Counted from the first letter of the stretch, positions 33,237 to 42,896 are shown. The stretch is DNA of 64,000 bases from Streptomyces iranensis (GCF_017874715.1 NZ_JAGGLR010000009.1:1-64000), one strand, 5' to 3'. Numbers and translations: made by a program. The notes: a model not told the origin generated them from the sequence alone.

Positions 33237-34235
33237 ATGCAGCCCGCCATGCTCGACGCGGCGATCCTGGAGAAGCTCATCTCCGCGGCCGTGGCCGCTC
33301 CCTCCATCCACAACACCCAGCCCTGGCGCTACCGGCTGAACCCCGACACCGTCACCCTGGAGGTCCGGGCCGCCCCCGAGCGGGCGCTGCGGTACACCGA
33401 TCCGATGGGCCGGGCGCTGAGCGTCTCCGCCGGGGCCGCCGTGTTCAACCTGCGGGTCGCCGTGGCCCACTTCGGCTGGGACCCGGTGGTGCAGCTGCTG
33501 CCGTACCGGTCGCAGCCGGATCTGCTGGCCACGGTGCGCCTGGCCGCGGCGCCCGCCGACCGTACCGGGCGCCACGACGGGCACGACGACCTGTACGACG
33601 TCATCTGGCGGCGGCACAGCAGCCGCTCCCCCTACTCCGCGCGCCGACTGCCCGCACGGGTGCTGTGCGACCTGACGGAGGCGGCGCGCGCGAACGGGGC
33701 CACGCTGTGGCTGGCGGACCCCCAGGAGACCGCATGGCTGCTGCGGCTGACCGCCGAGGCGGAGCGGCGCGTCTCCGGGGACCCGCGCCGGCTCGCCGAG
33801 AGCCGTACCTGGATCCGCGACACCGGGCCGTACGGAATCCCCCCGGACGCCCTCGGCCCACGGGACGCCACCGGACGGCTGCCGATGCGCGATTACCTCG
33901 GCCCACAGCCCGACGGCCGCTGGGGCGACGATCGGCCCGCCGCCCCGTTCGAGCCCCATCCGACCATCGCCGTGCTGACCACGGCCCAGGACCGGCGCAC
34001 CGACTGGCTGCGGGCCGGGCAGGCGCTGGAACACGTGCTGCTGCTGGCGACCTCGCACGCGGTCCGGGCGTCCCTGCTGCACCAGGCGCTGGAGTGGTCG
34101 GACCTGCGGTGGTCGCTGAGCGACGACCACCCGGCGCCCGGCCATGTGCAGATGCTGATCCGGCTGGGTTACGGGCCGGTGGGCCCGGCCACGCCGCGCA
34201 ACGGGGCGGCCGAGGCGCTGGACCGGCACCGCTGA
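33237..34235 (+). CDS. Acg-like nitroreductase family protein
   Basis: This 332-residue protein has the Acg/Rv2032-type double nitroreductase fold. AAVAAPSIHNTQPWRYRL (about 13-30) is the FMN phosphate region, and RRHSSRSPYSARRLP and LATSHAVRASLLHQALEW follow. Acg proteins are DosR-regulated in mycobacteria and bind or sequester FMN, with no classical nitroreductase activity proven. The ATG is set by GGAGAGG; an ATG 16 codons upstream lacks a ribosome site. It converges on the sensor kinase gene with 39 bp between stops. Confidence 0.88.
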   Translation: MQPAMLDAAILEKLISAAVAAPSIHNTQPWRYRLNPDTVTLEVRAAPERALRYTDPMGRALSVSAGAAVFNLRVAVAHFGWDPVVQLLPYRSQPDLLATVRLAAAPADRTGRHDGHDDLYDVIWRRHSSRSPYSARRLPARVLCDLTEAARANGATLWLADPQETAWLLRLTAEAERRVSGDPRRLAESRTWIRDTGPYGIPPDALGPRDATGRLPMRDYLGPQPDGRWGDDRPAAPFEPHPTIAVLTTAQDRRTDWLRAGQALEHVLLLATSHAVRASLLHQALEWSDLRWSLSDDHPAPGHVQMLIRLGYGPVGPATPRNGAAEALDRHR

Positions 34236-34274
34236 CGCGCCCCGGGCCCCTGTCGCAGCGCCACCGGCCACCGC

Positions 34275-35987
34275 CTACCGCAGCGGTACCGCCCACACCA
34301 GGCGGGTGCCGCCGCCCGGCGGCTCGCCGAGTTCCAGCTCACCGCCGAGCTTCTCGGCGCGCTCGGCCATGTTCCGCAGTCCGCTGCGACGGCCGCCCTC
34401 GGGGATGCCCACCCCGTCGTCCGTGACCGTGAGGGTCAGCCGCCCGGACGCCACGATCAGGGAGATCTCGGCGGCGTCGGCCGCCGCGTGCCGGGCGATG
34501 TTCGACAGCGCCTCGGCCAGCACGGCGACCATGTCGTCCGCGACCGAGCGCGGCACATCGGTGTCGACCAGGCCCTCGGTGCGCAGCGAGGGGGTGAAGC
34601 CGAGCGCGGGCACGGCCTCCTCGATGGTCTTGGCGGTACGGACCCGCAGCCCCTGGACCGCGGGGCCCGCCTCGTGCGAGCGCAGCCCGAAGATCGTCGA
34701 GCGGATGATCTTGATGGTGTCGTCCAGGTCGTCCACCACCCGCAGCAGCCGTTCGGAGCCCTCCGGGTGCTGGACGAACCGCAGGGTGGACTGCAGCGTC
34801 ATCCCGGCGGCGAAGAGCCGCTGGATGGCCAGGTCGTGCAGATCGCGGGCGATCCGGTCGCGGTCCTCGAGCAGGGCGAGTTGTTCGGCGTCGCGCCGCC
34901 GCTCGGCCAGTTTCATCGCGATCGCCGCCTGGCCCGCGAAGCCCAGCAGCGTGTCGGTCTCGACCTGGGTGAAGGCGTGGCTGCCCGCCACCCGGGCCAG
35001 CGAGAGCACCCCGCCCACCCCGTCCCTCGTCCGCATCGGCACCGCGACGGCCGGGCCGAGCCCGTCCCAGCGCTGCGGGCCGACCGTGATCCGCGGGTCG
35101 TTCTGGACATCGGTGCTGGTGACCGGCTCGGAGGCGGTGAAGGCCGCGCCGCCGAAGGTGCCCTGGCGGGACAGCACCAGACCGCGGTGGGCCTCGGCGT
35201 CGGTGCCCGCCGCCAGCGCGACCTGGAGCTCGTCGGTGCCGGCCACCGGCAGCATCAGCACACCGAGGTCGGCGGAGAGGATCCGGCGGGCGTGCTCGAC
35301 GATCAGCTCCAGGACCCTGGTCTCGTCCACTCCGGACAGCAGGCTGTGGGTGACCTCGGCGTTCGCCTCCAGCCAGCGCTGGCGGTGCCGGGCCTCCTCG
35401 TACAGCCGGGCGTTCTCGATGGCCACCCCGGCGGCCACGGCGAGGGTGGACAGCACCGTCTCGTCCTCGCCGTCGAACTCCTTACCGCCGCGCTTCTCGG
35501 TGAGGTAGAGGTTGCCGAAGACCTCGTCGCGCACCCGGATGGGCACTCCGAGGAAGGAGCGCATCGGCGGGTGGTTCGGCGGAAAGCCGTAGGAGGCCGG
35601 ATGCTCGGAGAGCTCGGCCAGCCGCAGCGGCTGGGGGTGGCGGATCAGCTCGCCGAGCAGCCCGTGGCCCGACGGCAGCCGCCCGATCGCCTCGGCCCGC
35701 TCCTTGCCGACGCCCACCGGGAGGAACTCGGCCAGCCGCTGGTCGTCGCCGATGACACCCAGCGCCCCGTATTCGGCGTCCACCAGCACCACCGCGGCCT
35801 CGACGATCCTCCGCAGCACATGCGACAGATCCAGCTCCCGGCCGACCGAGAGCACCGCTTCCAGCAGGCTGTGCACCCGGTCCTGGGTGCCACGCACCCC
35901 GTCGATGCGCACCTGCAGCTCTTCCAGCAGCTCGTCCAGCCGCAGCCGGGGCAGGTACTCCGTACTCCTCGTGCTCTCCATACCCAC
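34275..35987 (-). CDS. DevS/DosT-like GAF-GAF sensor histidine kinase
   Basis: A 570-residue soluble kinase. GAF domain A spans about 53-195 and GAF B about 220-360. A HisKA_3 dimerisation helix carries the phospho-acceptor His384 (RIARDLHDLAIQRLF), and an HATPase domain ends GVGIPEGGRRSGLRNMAERA. His139 in ASYGFPPNHPPMRSFLGVP sits where the proximal heme ligand His149 of M. tuberculosis DevS lies, in an almost identical context. A heme-based O2, NO or redox sensor is therefore likely. It probably phosphorylates the nearby DevR-like regulator. No membrane segment is seen. Confidence 0.92.
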   Translation of the reverse strand: MGMESTRSTEYLPRLRLDELLEELQVRIDGVRGTQDRVHSLLEAVLSVGRELDLSHVLRRIVEAAVVLVDAEYGALGVIGDDQRLAEFLPVGVGKERAEAIGRLPSGHGLLGELIRHPQPLRLAELSEHPASYGFPPNHPPMRSFLGVPIRVRDEVFGNLYLTEKRGGKEFDGEDETVLSTLAVAAGVAIENARLYEEARHRQRWLEANAEVTHSLLSGVDETRVLELIVEHARRILSADLGVLMLPVAGTDELQVALAAGTDAEAHRGLVLSRQGTFGGAAFTASEPVTSTDVQNDPRITVGPQRWDGLGPAVAVPMRTRDGVGGVLSLARVAGSHAFTQVETDTLLGFAGQAAIAMKLAERRRDAEQLALLEDRDRIARDLHDLAIQRLFAAGMTLQSTLRFVQHPEGSERLLRVVDDLDDTIKIIRSTIFGLRSHEAGPAVQGLRVRTAKTIEEAVPALGFTPSLRTEGLVDTDVPRSVADDMVAVLAEALSNIARHAAADAAEISLIVASGRLTLTVTDDGVGIPEGGRRSGLRNMAERAEKLGGELELGEPPGGGTRLVWAVPLR

Positions 35988-36173
35988 GGTGCCTCCGTCG
36001 GCCCCACCGTGCTCGGCACGGCATTCCGCACGGCCCTCACTCCTTTCACGGTAGCCGTGCCGGGCCGACGGTGAGTGCTGCGGGACATCTTGGCGCGAGG
36101 GGGTGCGTTGGCTAATGTTCGGGCCTGTTCATTCTGGAGCGTTTGCACACCCCACAGAAGGGTGGACCACCAG

Positions 36174-39100
36174 ATGCCCCGACGCCCCCGACGTCGCCTC
36201 CCCCTCCCCCGTTTCCCCTCGCTCTCCCGGCTCCCCCGGCTCGCCGCCGTCGCCCTGGCCCTCGCGCTCGCCGTCCCCGCCGCCCCGGCGACGGCGGCGG
36301 ACACCCCCGATCCCCCCGCGAATGTGTACAAGCTGCTGGAGGACCCCGAGGTCACCGCGGTCGGGCAGGAGCCCGCGCACGCCCGGCTGACCCCGTACGA
36401 CGACACCGCCGAGGCCCTCGGAGGCGGCACCAAGAGCCGCTGGACGGCCTCGCTGGACGGCACCTGGAAGCTCCACATGTCCGACCGCCCCGAGGAGGTG
36501 CCGAAGGACTTCTTCACCGAGGGCTACGACACCTCCAAGGGCGGCTGGCGCAGCGTGAGCGTGCCGCACACCTGGCAGACGGACGGCCTGGACCATCCGG
36601 TGTTCCGGAACATCCCCACCGAGATGTATCCGGACGACCCCCCGAAGGTCCCGCACGACGTCAATCCGACCGGTGCCTACGTCAAGACCTTCGAACTGCC
36701 GAAGAGCTGGGAGAAGCGGCGGACGTTCCTCCGCTTCGAGGGCGTCACCAGCGGCTATCTAGTGTGGGTGAACGGCTCCTACGCGGGCTATGACCAGGGT
36801 GGCTACACCCCCGCCGAGTTCGACATCAGCGACCGGCTGCACCCGGGCCGCAACACCATCGCGGTGCAGGTCCACCGCTGGGGTTCGGGGTCGCATCTGG
36901 AGGACTACGACCAGTGGCGGTTCTCTGGCATCTTCCGCTCGGTCGGGCTGTACTCCACCCCGGCCGACCATCTGCGGGACATCACCGTCAAGACCGACCT
37001 GGACGCCCGGTACCGCGACGCCCGGCTGACCGCCGAGGTCGATGTGGCCGCCAAGGGCCCGGAGCGCGCCTCGGACGACCGCAAGGTCCTCGGCACCCTC
37101 TACGACGAGCGCGGACGCAAGGTGACAACGATGTCGGGAACGGTGGGCGGCGGCGGTGGCTCCACCACCCTCACCGCCGATGTGGCCGACCCGGCCAAGT
37201 GGACCGATGAGACGCCCCACCTCTACACCCTCGTCGTCCGGCTCACCGGCGCCGACGGCTCGGTCACCCACACCACCGCCCAGCCCGTGGGGTTCCGCGA
37301 GATCGAGATCAAGGACAGACAGCTCCTCGTCAACGGCGAGCGCATCCTCGTCAAGGGCGTCAACCGCTCCGAGACCGACCCCGACACCGGCCGCCACGCC
37401 GCCCGTGAGCGCACCGCCTCCGACGTCTCGCTGATGAAGCAGCTCAACGTCAACTCCGTGCGCACCTCACACTACCCCTCGGATCCGTACCTCTACGAGC
37501 TGGCCGACGCGCGCGGTCTGTGGATCGACGACGAGGTGGACATCGAAACCCATCACCACGACGCCTGCCCGGACGACTGTCTGGCGGAACGGCCCGAGTG
37601 GCAGGCGGCGTTCATGGACCGCCTCACCGCGATGTACGAACGGGACAAGAACCATCCCAGCGTGCTGATGTGGGACACCGGCAACGAGGCCGGACTGGGC
37701 AAGGCCCACTACGCGATGGCCGACTTCCTGGACCGTGCGGACCCGGCCCGGCCGGTCTACCACCAGCCCAACAGCCCCGACGGCGACGCCCCGTTCGCCG
37801 ATGTCTGGGGCCCGCGCTACCCCTCCCCCTCGGGTCTTGAGGAGAAGGCGAAGGCCACCACCAAGCCGATCATCATGGGTGAGTACGCCCACGCCATGGG
37901 CAACTCGCTCGGCAACTTCCGGGAGTTCTGGGCTGTGGTGCGGAAGTACCCCCAGGTCCAGGGCGGCTACATCTGGGACTGGGCGGAGCAGAACATCACC
38001 CAGCCGCTGCTGACCACCCCCGACACCTCCGGCAACGACATCCTGTCGTACGCCTCCGGAAAGCCCGGTCTGGTGGCGGGCCACCAGGGCAAGGCGCTGG
38101 AGCTGTCCGGCCTTGACGACTTCGTGGAGGTCTACCGCGACCCGAAGCTGGACGCGGTGTCGGACGCGCTCACCCTGGACGCCTGGGTGAAACCCGCCGA
38201 CTGGACCGGCTCCTTCACCGTGATCGCCAAGGGCGACCACAGCTATGCGCTGAAGATGCGCGACAAGGACACCCTGGAGTTCTTCGTCTACGGCGACGGG
38301 GACTGGCACACCGTATCGGCGGATGTCCCGGAGGGCTGGTACGGCTCATGGCATCGCGTCTCCGCCACCTTCGACGGCCGGACACTCCGGCTGCTCATCG
38401 ACGGCGAGCAGACCGCGTCGGCCGGCTGGACCGGCAGCGTGGGCTACTCCGCGCAGCCGGTGAACATCGGCCGCAACCCGGAGACCGACCAGGAGAACAT
38501 CCGCACCCGGATGGCACACGGCACCGTCGACCAGGTCCGCGTCTACCACAAGGCGCTGAGCCCCGATCAGCTCGCCGCCGACCCCAGCGGGGACGCGGTG
38601 CTCGCCCTCGACTTCGACCGGCTCGACCGCAAGGGGGACTTCCTGTCCTACGGCGCCGGGACCGGCGGGGTCGACGGGGTGGTCTCCTCCGACCGCACCG
38701 TCCAGCCGGAGGCCCGCACCATGGCGGCCGTCCACGCCCCGATCCGGATCTCGGGCGACGAGGCCCGCGCGGGGCGGATCGAGGTGCGCAACGAGCGGTC
38801 CTTCACCGGCACCGGCGACCTCCGGCTGCGCTGGCGCGTCACCGAGGGCGCCCGCACCCTCGCTCAGGGCAGCCGCGGCCTCGGCCTCGCCCCCGGCGAG
38901 CGGAGCACCCTCCAGCTGCCCAAGCCGCCCGCCAACCCCAGGGACGCCGACCGGCAGCTGACCGTGGAAGCGGTGCAGGCGGCGGACACGGCCTGGGCGA
39001 AGGCCGGACACCGGGTGGCGGTCGAGCAGTTCGACATCGGCGGCCGCCAACTCGCGGGCACGACACCCGCGCGGGCACCGGGGAAGGTGAAGGCCATCAC

Positions 39101-40772
39101 CTCCGACGACCGCCTTGACGTCACCGGCGACGGCTTCTCGTACGGCTTCGACCGGGCCAGTGGCGAGCTGGTCTCCATGAAGTCCGGTGGCCGGGAGCTG
39201 CTCGGCTCCGGCCCGGAACTGGACGCCTGGCGCGCCCCGGTCAGCAATGAGATCGGCTCCGAGGAGGGGCCCTGGCGCGAGGCGGGCCTGGACCGGCTGC
39301 GCACGGAGCCGGGCAAGGTCACGGTGGACGAGCGGAACGGCGAGGTCGTCGTCACCGTGCCCTCCTCCGCCGCCGCGCCCGGCGTCAAGGACTCCTCGTT
39401 CGCCCAGACCCTGCGGTACACCGTCAGCGGCACCGGGGAGCTGCGCCTCGACCACCGCGTGGAGGCCCGGGGCGCGGCGCGCAAGGTGCCCTATCTGCCC
39501 CGTATCGGGCTCTCGCTGCGCATACCCGACCGCTACGACCGGTTCAGCTGGTACGGGCGCGGGCCACAGGAGAACTACAACGACCGTAAGGACGGCGCCC
39601 CCGTGGGGGTGTACTCCACCGACGTGGACGAGCAGTTCGCCGGATACACCAAGCCACAGGACTACGGGAACCACGAGGACGTCCGCTGGGCCTCGCTGTC
39701 CGACGGCAGCGGCGGGCTCCTGGTGTCCGGGGACCTCTCGGCCGGGGTGACCCCCTACACCGGGATCGACCGCGCCGCCTACCCGTTCGCCCTCCGCAAG
39801 GACCCGGGAGGCAACACCCTGCACCTGGACCACGCGGTGAGCGGGGTGAGCGAGACGTTCCACACCGTGCTGCCCGAGTACCAGGTGCGGCCCGCCAAGG
39901 AGTACGCCTACACCCTGCGGCTGCGCCCGCTGAGCGGCGCCGAGGCCCGCACCGGCACCCCGCGCGGCCCGGTGGTCTGCGCCCCCGAGGCGAAGCTCAC
40001 CGCCGCCGACACCACGGTCCCGGCGGGCGGCTCCACCTCGGCCGAGCTGACCGTCACCAACCCCTGCGACACCCCGCTGCGTGATGTCACCGCCGCCTTC
40101 GGCCTGGCCGAGGGGTGGACCGCCGAGCCCGGCACCTTCGACCTCGGTGACCTCGCCGCGGGCCGGACCGCGACCGTACGGACCACGATCAGCCGTGGTG
40201 AGGGCAGCCCGGACGGTCTGCGGCCCGCCGTGGCCGATGTCCGCGCGACCTCGGCCGGTGGCGCGCGGGTGAGCGGCTCGGCGTCGGCCGAGCTCGACGG
40301 CACGCCTCCCCCGCCACGCGGTGAGGCGGCGGTGTCCACGCTCGACTTCATCACCGCGGACAACGGCTGGGGCCCGGTCGAACGCGACCGCAGCAACGGC
40401 GAGTCCGCGCCGGGCGACGGCAAGACCCTCACCATCGACGGCACGGCCTACGAGCGCGGCCTCGGCACCCACGCCGACTCCACGGTCGAGGTCTTCCTGG
40501 GCGGCGACTGCTCGACGTTCACCGCGCAGACGGGCGTGGACGACGAGGTGGGGGCCGACGGCAGCGTCGTCTTCGAGGTCTACGCCGACGGCGAGCGGGT
40601 GTACCGGGGTGAGACGGTGCGCGGCTCGGACGCGGCCGTACCGGTGGAGGCCCGGGTCGAGGGCGCGCAGCGGCTCCGGCTGCGGGTCACCGACGGCGGC
40701 GACGGCAACGCGCATGACCACGCCGACTGGGGAGCGGCGACGGTGCACTGCGGAACGGGAGGGAAACGGTGA
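36174..40772 (+). CDS. Secreted GH2 beta-galactosidase with LamG and NPCBM domains
   Basis: A 1532-residue exported enzyme. The Arg-rich signal peptide ends near ATAADTP (about 42). GH2 sugar-binding, immunoglobulin-like and catalytic domains follow, with acid/base Glu505 (DTGNEAGLG) and nucleophile Glu570 (IIMGEYAHAMGNS). A LamG/concanavalin-like insert lies at about 635-815, then the LacZ small domain (about 985-1255), a NEW3-type Ig domain (1275-1365) and a C-terminal NPCBM carbohydrate-binding domain (about 1385-1530). It removes terminal beta-galactose from polymeric or glycan substrates outside the cell. The kinase gene is divergent. A downstream Nudix gene converges. Confidence 0.94.
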   Translation: MPRRPRRRLPLPRFPSLSRLPRLAAVALALALAVPAAPATAADTPDPPANVYKLLEDPEVTAVGQEPAHARLTPYDDTAEALGGGTKSRWTASLDGTWKLHMSDRPEEVPKDFFTEGYDTSKGGWRSVSVPHTWQTDGLDHPVFRNIPTEMYPDDPPKVPHDVNPTGAYVKTFELPKSWEKRRTFLRFEGVTSGYLVWVNGSYAGYDQGGYTPAEFDISDRLHPGRNTIAVQVHRWGSGSHLEDYDQWRFSGIFRSVGLYSTPADHLRDITVKTDLDARYRDARLTAEVDVAAKGPERASDDRKVLGTLYDERGRKVTTMSGTVGGGGGSTTLTADVADPAKWTDETPHLYTLVVRLTGADGSVTHTTAQPVGFREIEIKDRQLLVNGERILVKGVNRSETDPDTGRHAARERTASDVSLMKQLNVNSVRTSHYPSDPYLYELADARGLWIDDEVDIETHHHDACPDDCLAERPEWQAAFMDRLTAMYERDKNHPSVLMWDTGNEAGLGKAHYAMADFLDRADPARPVYHQPNSPDGDAPFADVWGPRYPSPSGLEEKAKATTKPIIMGEYAHAMGNSLGNFREFWAVVRKYPQVQGGYIWDWAEQNITQPLLTTPDTSGNDILSYASGKPGLVAGHQGKALELSGLDDFVEVYRDPKLDAVSDALTLDAWVKPADWTGSFTVIAKGDHSYALKMRDKDTLEFFVYGDGDWHTVSADVPEGWYGSWHRVSATFDGRTLRLLIDGEQTASAGWTGSVGYSAQPVNIGRNPETDQENIRTRMAHGTVDQVRVYHKALSPDQLAADPSGDAVLALDFDRLDRKGDFLSYGAGTGGVDGVVSSDRTVQPEARTMAAVHAPIRISGDEARAGRIEVRNERSFTGTGDLRLRWRVTEGARTLAQGSRGLGLAPGERSTLQLPKPPANPRDADRQLTVEAVQAADTAWAKAGHRVAVEQFDIGGRQLAGTTPARAPGKVKAITSDDRLDVTGDGFSYGFDRASGELVSMKSGGRELLGSGPELDAWRAPVSNEIGSEEGPWREAGLDRLRTEPGKVTVDERNGEVVVTVPSSAAAPGVKDSSFAQTLRYTVSGTGELRLDHRVEARGAARKVPYLPRIGLSLRIPDRYDRFSWYGRGPQENYNDRKDGAPVGVYSTDVDEQFAGYTKPQDYGNHEDVRWASLSDGSGGLLVSGDLSAGVTPYTGIDRAAYPFALRKDPGGNTLHLDHAVSGVSETFHTVLPEYQVRPAKEYAYTLRLRPLSGAEARTGTPRGPVVCAPEAKLTAADTTVPAGGSTSAELTVTNPCDTPLRDVTAAFGLAEGWTAEPGTFDLGDLAAGRTATVRTTISRGEGSPDGLRPAVADVRATSAGGARVSGSASAELDGTPPPPRGEAAVSTLDFITADNGWGPVERDRSNGESAPGDGKTLTIDGTAYERGLGTHADSTVEVFLGGDCSTFTAQTGVDDEVGADGSVVFEVYADGERVYRGETVRGSDAAVPVEARVEGAQRLRLRVTDGGDGNAHDHADWGAATVHCGTGGKR

Positions 40773-40800
40773 GATGAGGGCGGAAGGGCGCGGGTCCCGG

Positions 40801-41328
40801 TCATTCGCCGCCGGGGCCCGCGCCCTCCGCGCCCTCCGCACCCTCCGCACCCTCCGCGCTCCGGAGCCACTCCTCCAGCCGGTCCAGGAACACCCGCTGC
40901 TTCGTCACCATCTTCCGGCGGGCCTCGTCCAGGCCGAACCAGGCGACCCGGTCGATCTCGGGGAACTCCCGCATCCGGCCGGACCCCTTCGGCCACTCCA
41001 TGGCGAACATGCCGGGAGTGATGCCCGCCGGATCCAGTTCGCCCTCCAGCGCCCAGGCGATGACCAGCTTGCCCCCGGTCTGGGTCACGGAGCCCAGCGG
41101 AACCGGCTCCCCGCCGGGCGGGGCCACGCCGAGTTCCTCCTGGAACTCCCGGCGCGCGGCGGCCTCCGGGGTCTCGTCCTCGTCGTACTCCCCCTTGGGC
41201 ACCGTCCAGGCGCCCTCGTCCCTGGTGGCCCAGAACGGGCCTCCCATATGGGCGAGCAGAACCTCAACGGCCGGGGCCGGGCCCGCACCCCGGTACAGCA
41301 GGAGTCCGGCGCTGCGCTTACGAGTCAC
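40801..41328 (-). CDS. Nudix hydrolase
   Basis: This 175-residue protein carries a complete Nudix box, GEYDEDETPEAAARREFQEELGV (about 46-68), and starts TRKRSAGLLLYR. Such proteins hydrolyse nucleoside diphosphate derivatives; the N-terminal RKRSAGLLLYRG and KGEYDEDE resemble the DR0004/YtkD-like NTP group, but the substrate is unknown. The C-terminus ends in an AEG repeat (AEGAEGAEGAEGAG) encoded by 9-bp tandem repeats, probably a slippage product. It converges on the beta-galactosidase gene with 28 bp between stops. Confidence 0.9.
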   Translation of the reverse strand: MTRKRSAGLLLYRGAGPAPAVEVLLAHMGGPFWATRDEGAWTVPKGEYDEDETPEAAARREFQEELGVAPPGGEPVPLGSVTQTGGKLVIAWALEGELDPAGITPGMFAMEWPKGSGRMREFPEIDRVAWFGLDEARRKMVTKQRVFLDRLEEWLRSAEGAEGAEGAEGAGPGGE

Positions 41329-41390
41329 GGTGCCCAGTGTGCGCCCACGCGGCCGGGGCGGGGCGCGGGGCGGGGCACCGGGCTCACGGC

Positions 41391-42161
41391 TCAGCCCTTT
41401 CGGGCGTGGCCGAGGTAGGTGACCAGTGGCCGGGCGTCCGGGGCGAGGACGAAGTCGACGATCGGCGGGATCTGCTCATCGGTGATCCGCCCCCGGCGCC
41501 GCGCCATGGTGGCCTTGACCAGGCTGCGCGGATCCTTGGGCTTGAAGTCGCAGATGTCCTCGTTGCGCAGCCCCTGCCGCTCCAAGGCGGCGGTCAGCTC
41601 GGCAGGGGTGCGCAGCCGGGCCGCCGTGTAGCGGCCGGCGGGCATGATCCGGGTCATCGGGACGCGCTGGAAGGCGCCGAGGTAGATCAGCCGGGAGAGC
41701 AGGGTGCGGTTGACGGTGTCGTAGATCAGCACCCCGCCGGGCCGCAGCACCCGGGCGGCCTCCGCGAGCACCCGGTCGAGATCCGGGGTGATCTCGAAGG
41801 TGTCCGCGTAGTAGGCGAGGTCGAACGCGCCGTCGGCGAGGCCGAGTTGCTCGGCGGGCGCGGTGCGGTAATCGATCCCGGGGTGTTCGCGCTCGCCCGC
41901 CTCGCGCGCCATCTCGGTCGCGGTGGCGGAGGGGTCGACGGCGACGACGTCGAAGCCGAGACCGGCCACCCCGCGAGCCAGCAGCCCGCGGCCGCTGCCC
42001 ACGACCACGGCGCGGTTTCCGGACGCGGAGAGGTCCACGCTCTTGAGCGTGGTGCGGACGTACTCCAGACGGCTGTCCTGGAAGGTGACGGCCCTGATCT
42101 GACGGCCGTCGACGGCCTCGGGTGACCGTGAGTCCAGTTCGATGTGCGGAGCGGCGGCCAT
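41391..42161 (-). CDS. SAM-dependent methyltransferase (class I, UbiG-like)
   Basis: This 256-residue class I methyltransferase has motif I at AVVVGSGRGLLARGVAGLGF, the acidic end of strand 2 at VVAVDPSA, LAYYADTFE as motif II and LRPGGVLIYDTVN as motif III. The fold and the VEHV-like block recall UbiG O-methyltransferases, but the target is unknown. A GAGGGAG lies upstream of the ATG. It is divergent from the HxlR regulator; the 17-bp palindrome in the 140-bp gap may control both genes. Confidence 0.88.
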   Translation of the reverse strand: MAAAPHIELDSRSPEAVDGRQIRAVTFQDSRLEYVRTTLKSVDLSASGNRAVVVGSGRGLLARGVAGLGFDVVAVDPSATATEMAREAGEREHPGIDYRTAPAEQLGLADGAFDLAYYADTFEITPDLDRVLAEAARVLRPGGVLIYDTVNRTLLSRLIYLGAFQRVPMTRIMPAGRYTAARLRTPAELTAALERQGLRNEDICDFKPKDPRSLVKATMARRRGRITDEQIPPIVDFVLAPDARPLVTYLGHARKG

Positions 42162-42268
42162 CGTCTTCTCCCTCACGGGTGCGCGGATTCGCGGATTCGC
42201 GGATTCACCGGTGCCTGGGGCGCCCCGGGCTCGCTCGCCGGGTTCCCCGAAGAAACCTAACACCCATA

Positions 42269-42295
42269 AGTTCCCTCAGGGAACTCGGGTAGGGT
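42269..42295. promoter_or_regulatory. 17-bp perfect palindrome and leaderless -10 box of HxlR gene
   Basis: AGTTCCCTCAGGGAACT (42269-42285) is a perfect palindrome with a single central base. TAGGGT (42290-42295) lies six bases before the regulator ATG, as expected for a leaderless -10. The palindrome would cover the spacer and -35 region, so binding there would block the promoter. It is a strong candidate for the HxlR operator and may also control the divergent methyltransferase. Confidence 0.65.
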
Positions 42296-42301
42296 CGGGT
42301 C

Positions 42302-42835
42302 ATGACCCGTACTCCGCTCGCCGATGTGGCCTGTTCGATCGCCCGTGCCACCGATCTGTTCGGCGACGCCTGGACGGCACTGATCATGCGGGATGTGCTC
42401 ACCGGGGTCACCCGCTTCGACGATCTCGCCCATGACCTGGGTATATCCCGTAAGGTTCTGGCCGCCCGGCTGTCCCGGCTGGTCGAGGAGGGGGTGCTGG
42501 TCCGGGAGCGATACCAGGAGCGGCCGCCGCGTGAGCACTATCGCGCCACTCCCAAGGGCGAGGAGCTCTATCCGGTACTGCTCGCGCTGATGGAGTGGGG
42601 CGACCGCTGGTACGCGGGCCCCGCCGGGCCCCCGGCCCGGATCCGCCACCTCGGCTGCGGGCGGGACACCACGCCGGTGTCCGCATGCGCCCACTGCGGA
42701 GAGCCCCTGACAGTCGGCAACACCACCCAGCTCCCGGGCCCCGGCGGGCGCACCGGCCCCGGCACCCGGGTACTGGGCCCGCTGCTCACCGCGCGGGAGG
42801 ACGCCCCGGGGGCCGAGCGCCCGGCGGAGGTTTGA
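42302..42835 (+). CDS. HxlR family transcriptional regulator
   Basis: A 177-residue winged-helix regulator: CSIARATDLFGDAWTALIMRD, RFDDLAHDLGISRKVLAARL, EEGVLVRERYQERPPREHYRAT are the HxlR core (about 10-105). A C-terminal extension carries CSACAHCGEP-like cysteines (CGRDTTPVSACAHCGE), which could bind metal or sense thiol state. No ribosome site precedes the ATG, in line with leaderless expression. The family often responds to electrophiles or aromatic compounds. Confidence 0.93.
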   Translation: MTRTPLADVACSIARATDLFGDAWTALIMRDVLTGVTRFDDLAHDLGISRKVLAARLSRLVEEGVLVRERYQERPPREHYRATPKGEELYPVLLALMEWGDRWYAGPAGPPARIRHLGCGRDTTPVSACAHCGEPLTVGNTTQLPGPGGRTGPGTRVLGPLLTAREDAPGAERPAEV

Positions 42836-42896
42836 GCCAACGGCACGGGGCACTCGGCACAGCGAGCCGGGCACCCGACGACGAGGAGCGCCGACC

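Noticed and set aside
38346..40850. 834-codon open frame opposite the beta-galactosidase
   Set aside because: The sense strand encodes a full GH2 protein with catalytic residues; the antisense peptide is Val/Gly/Arg-rich with no domain.
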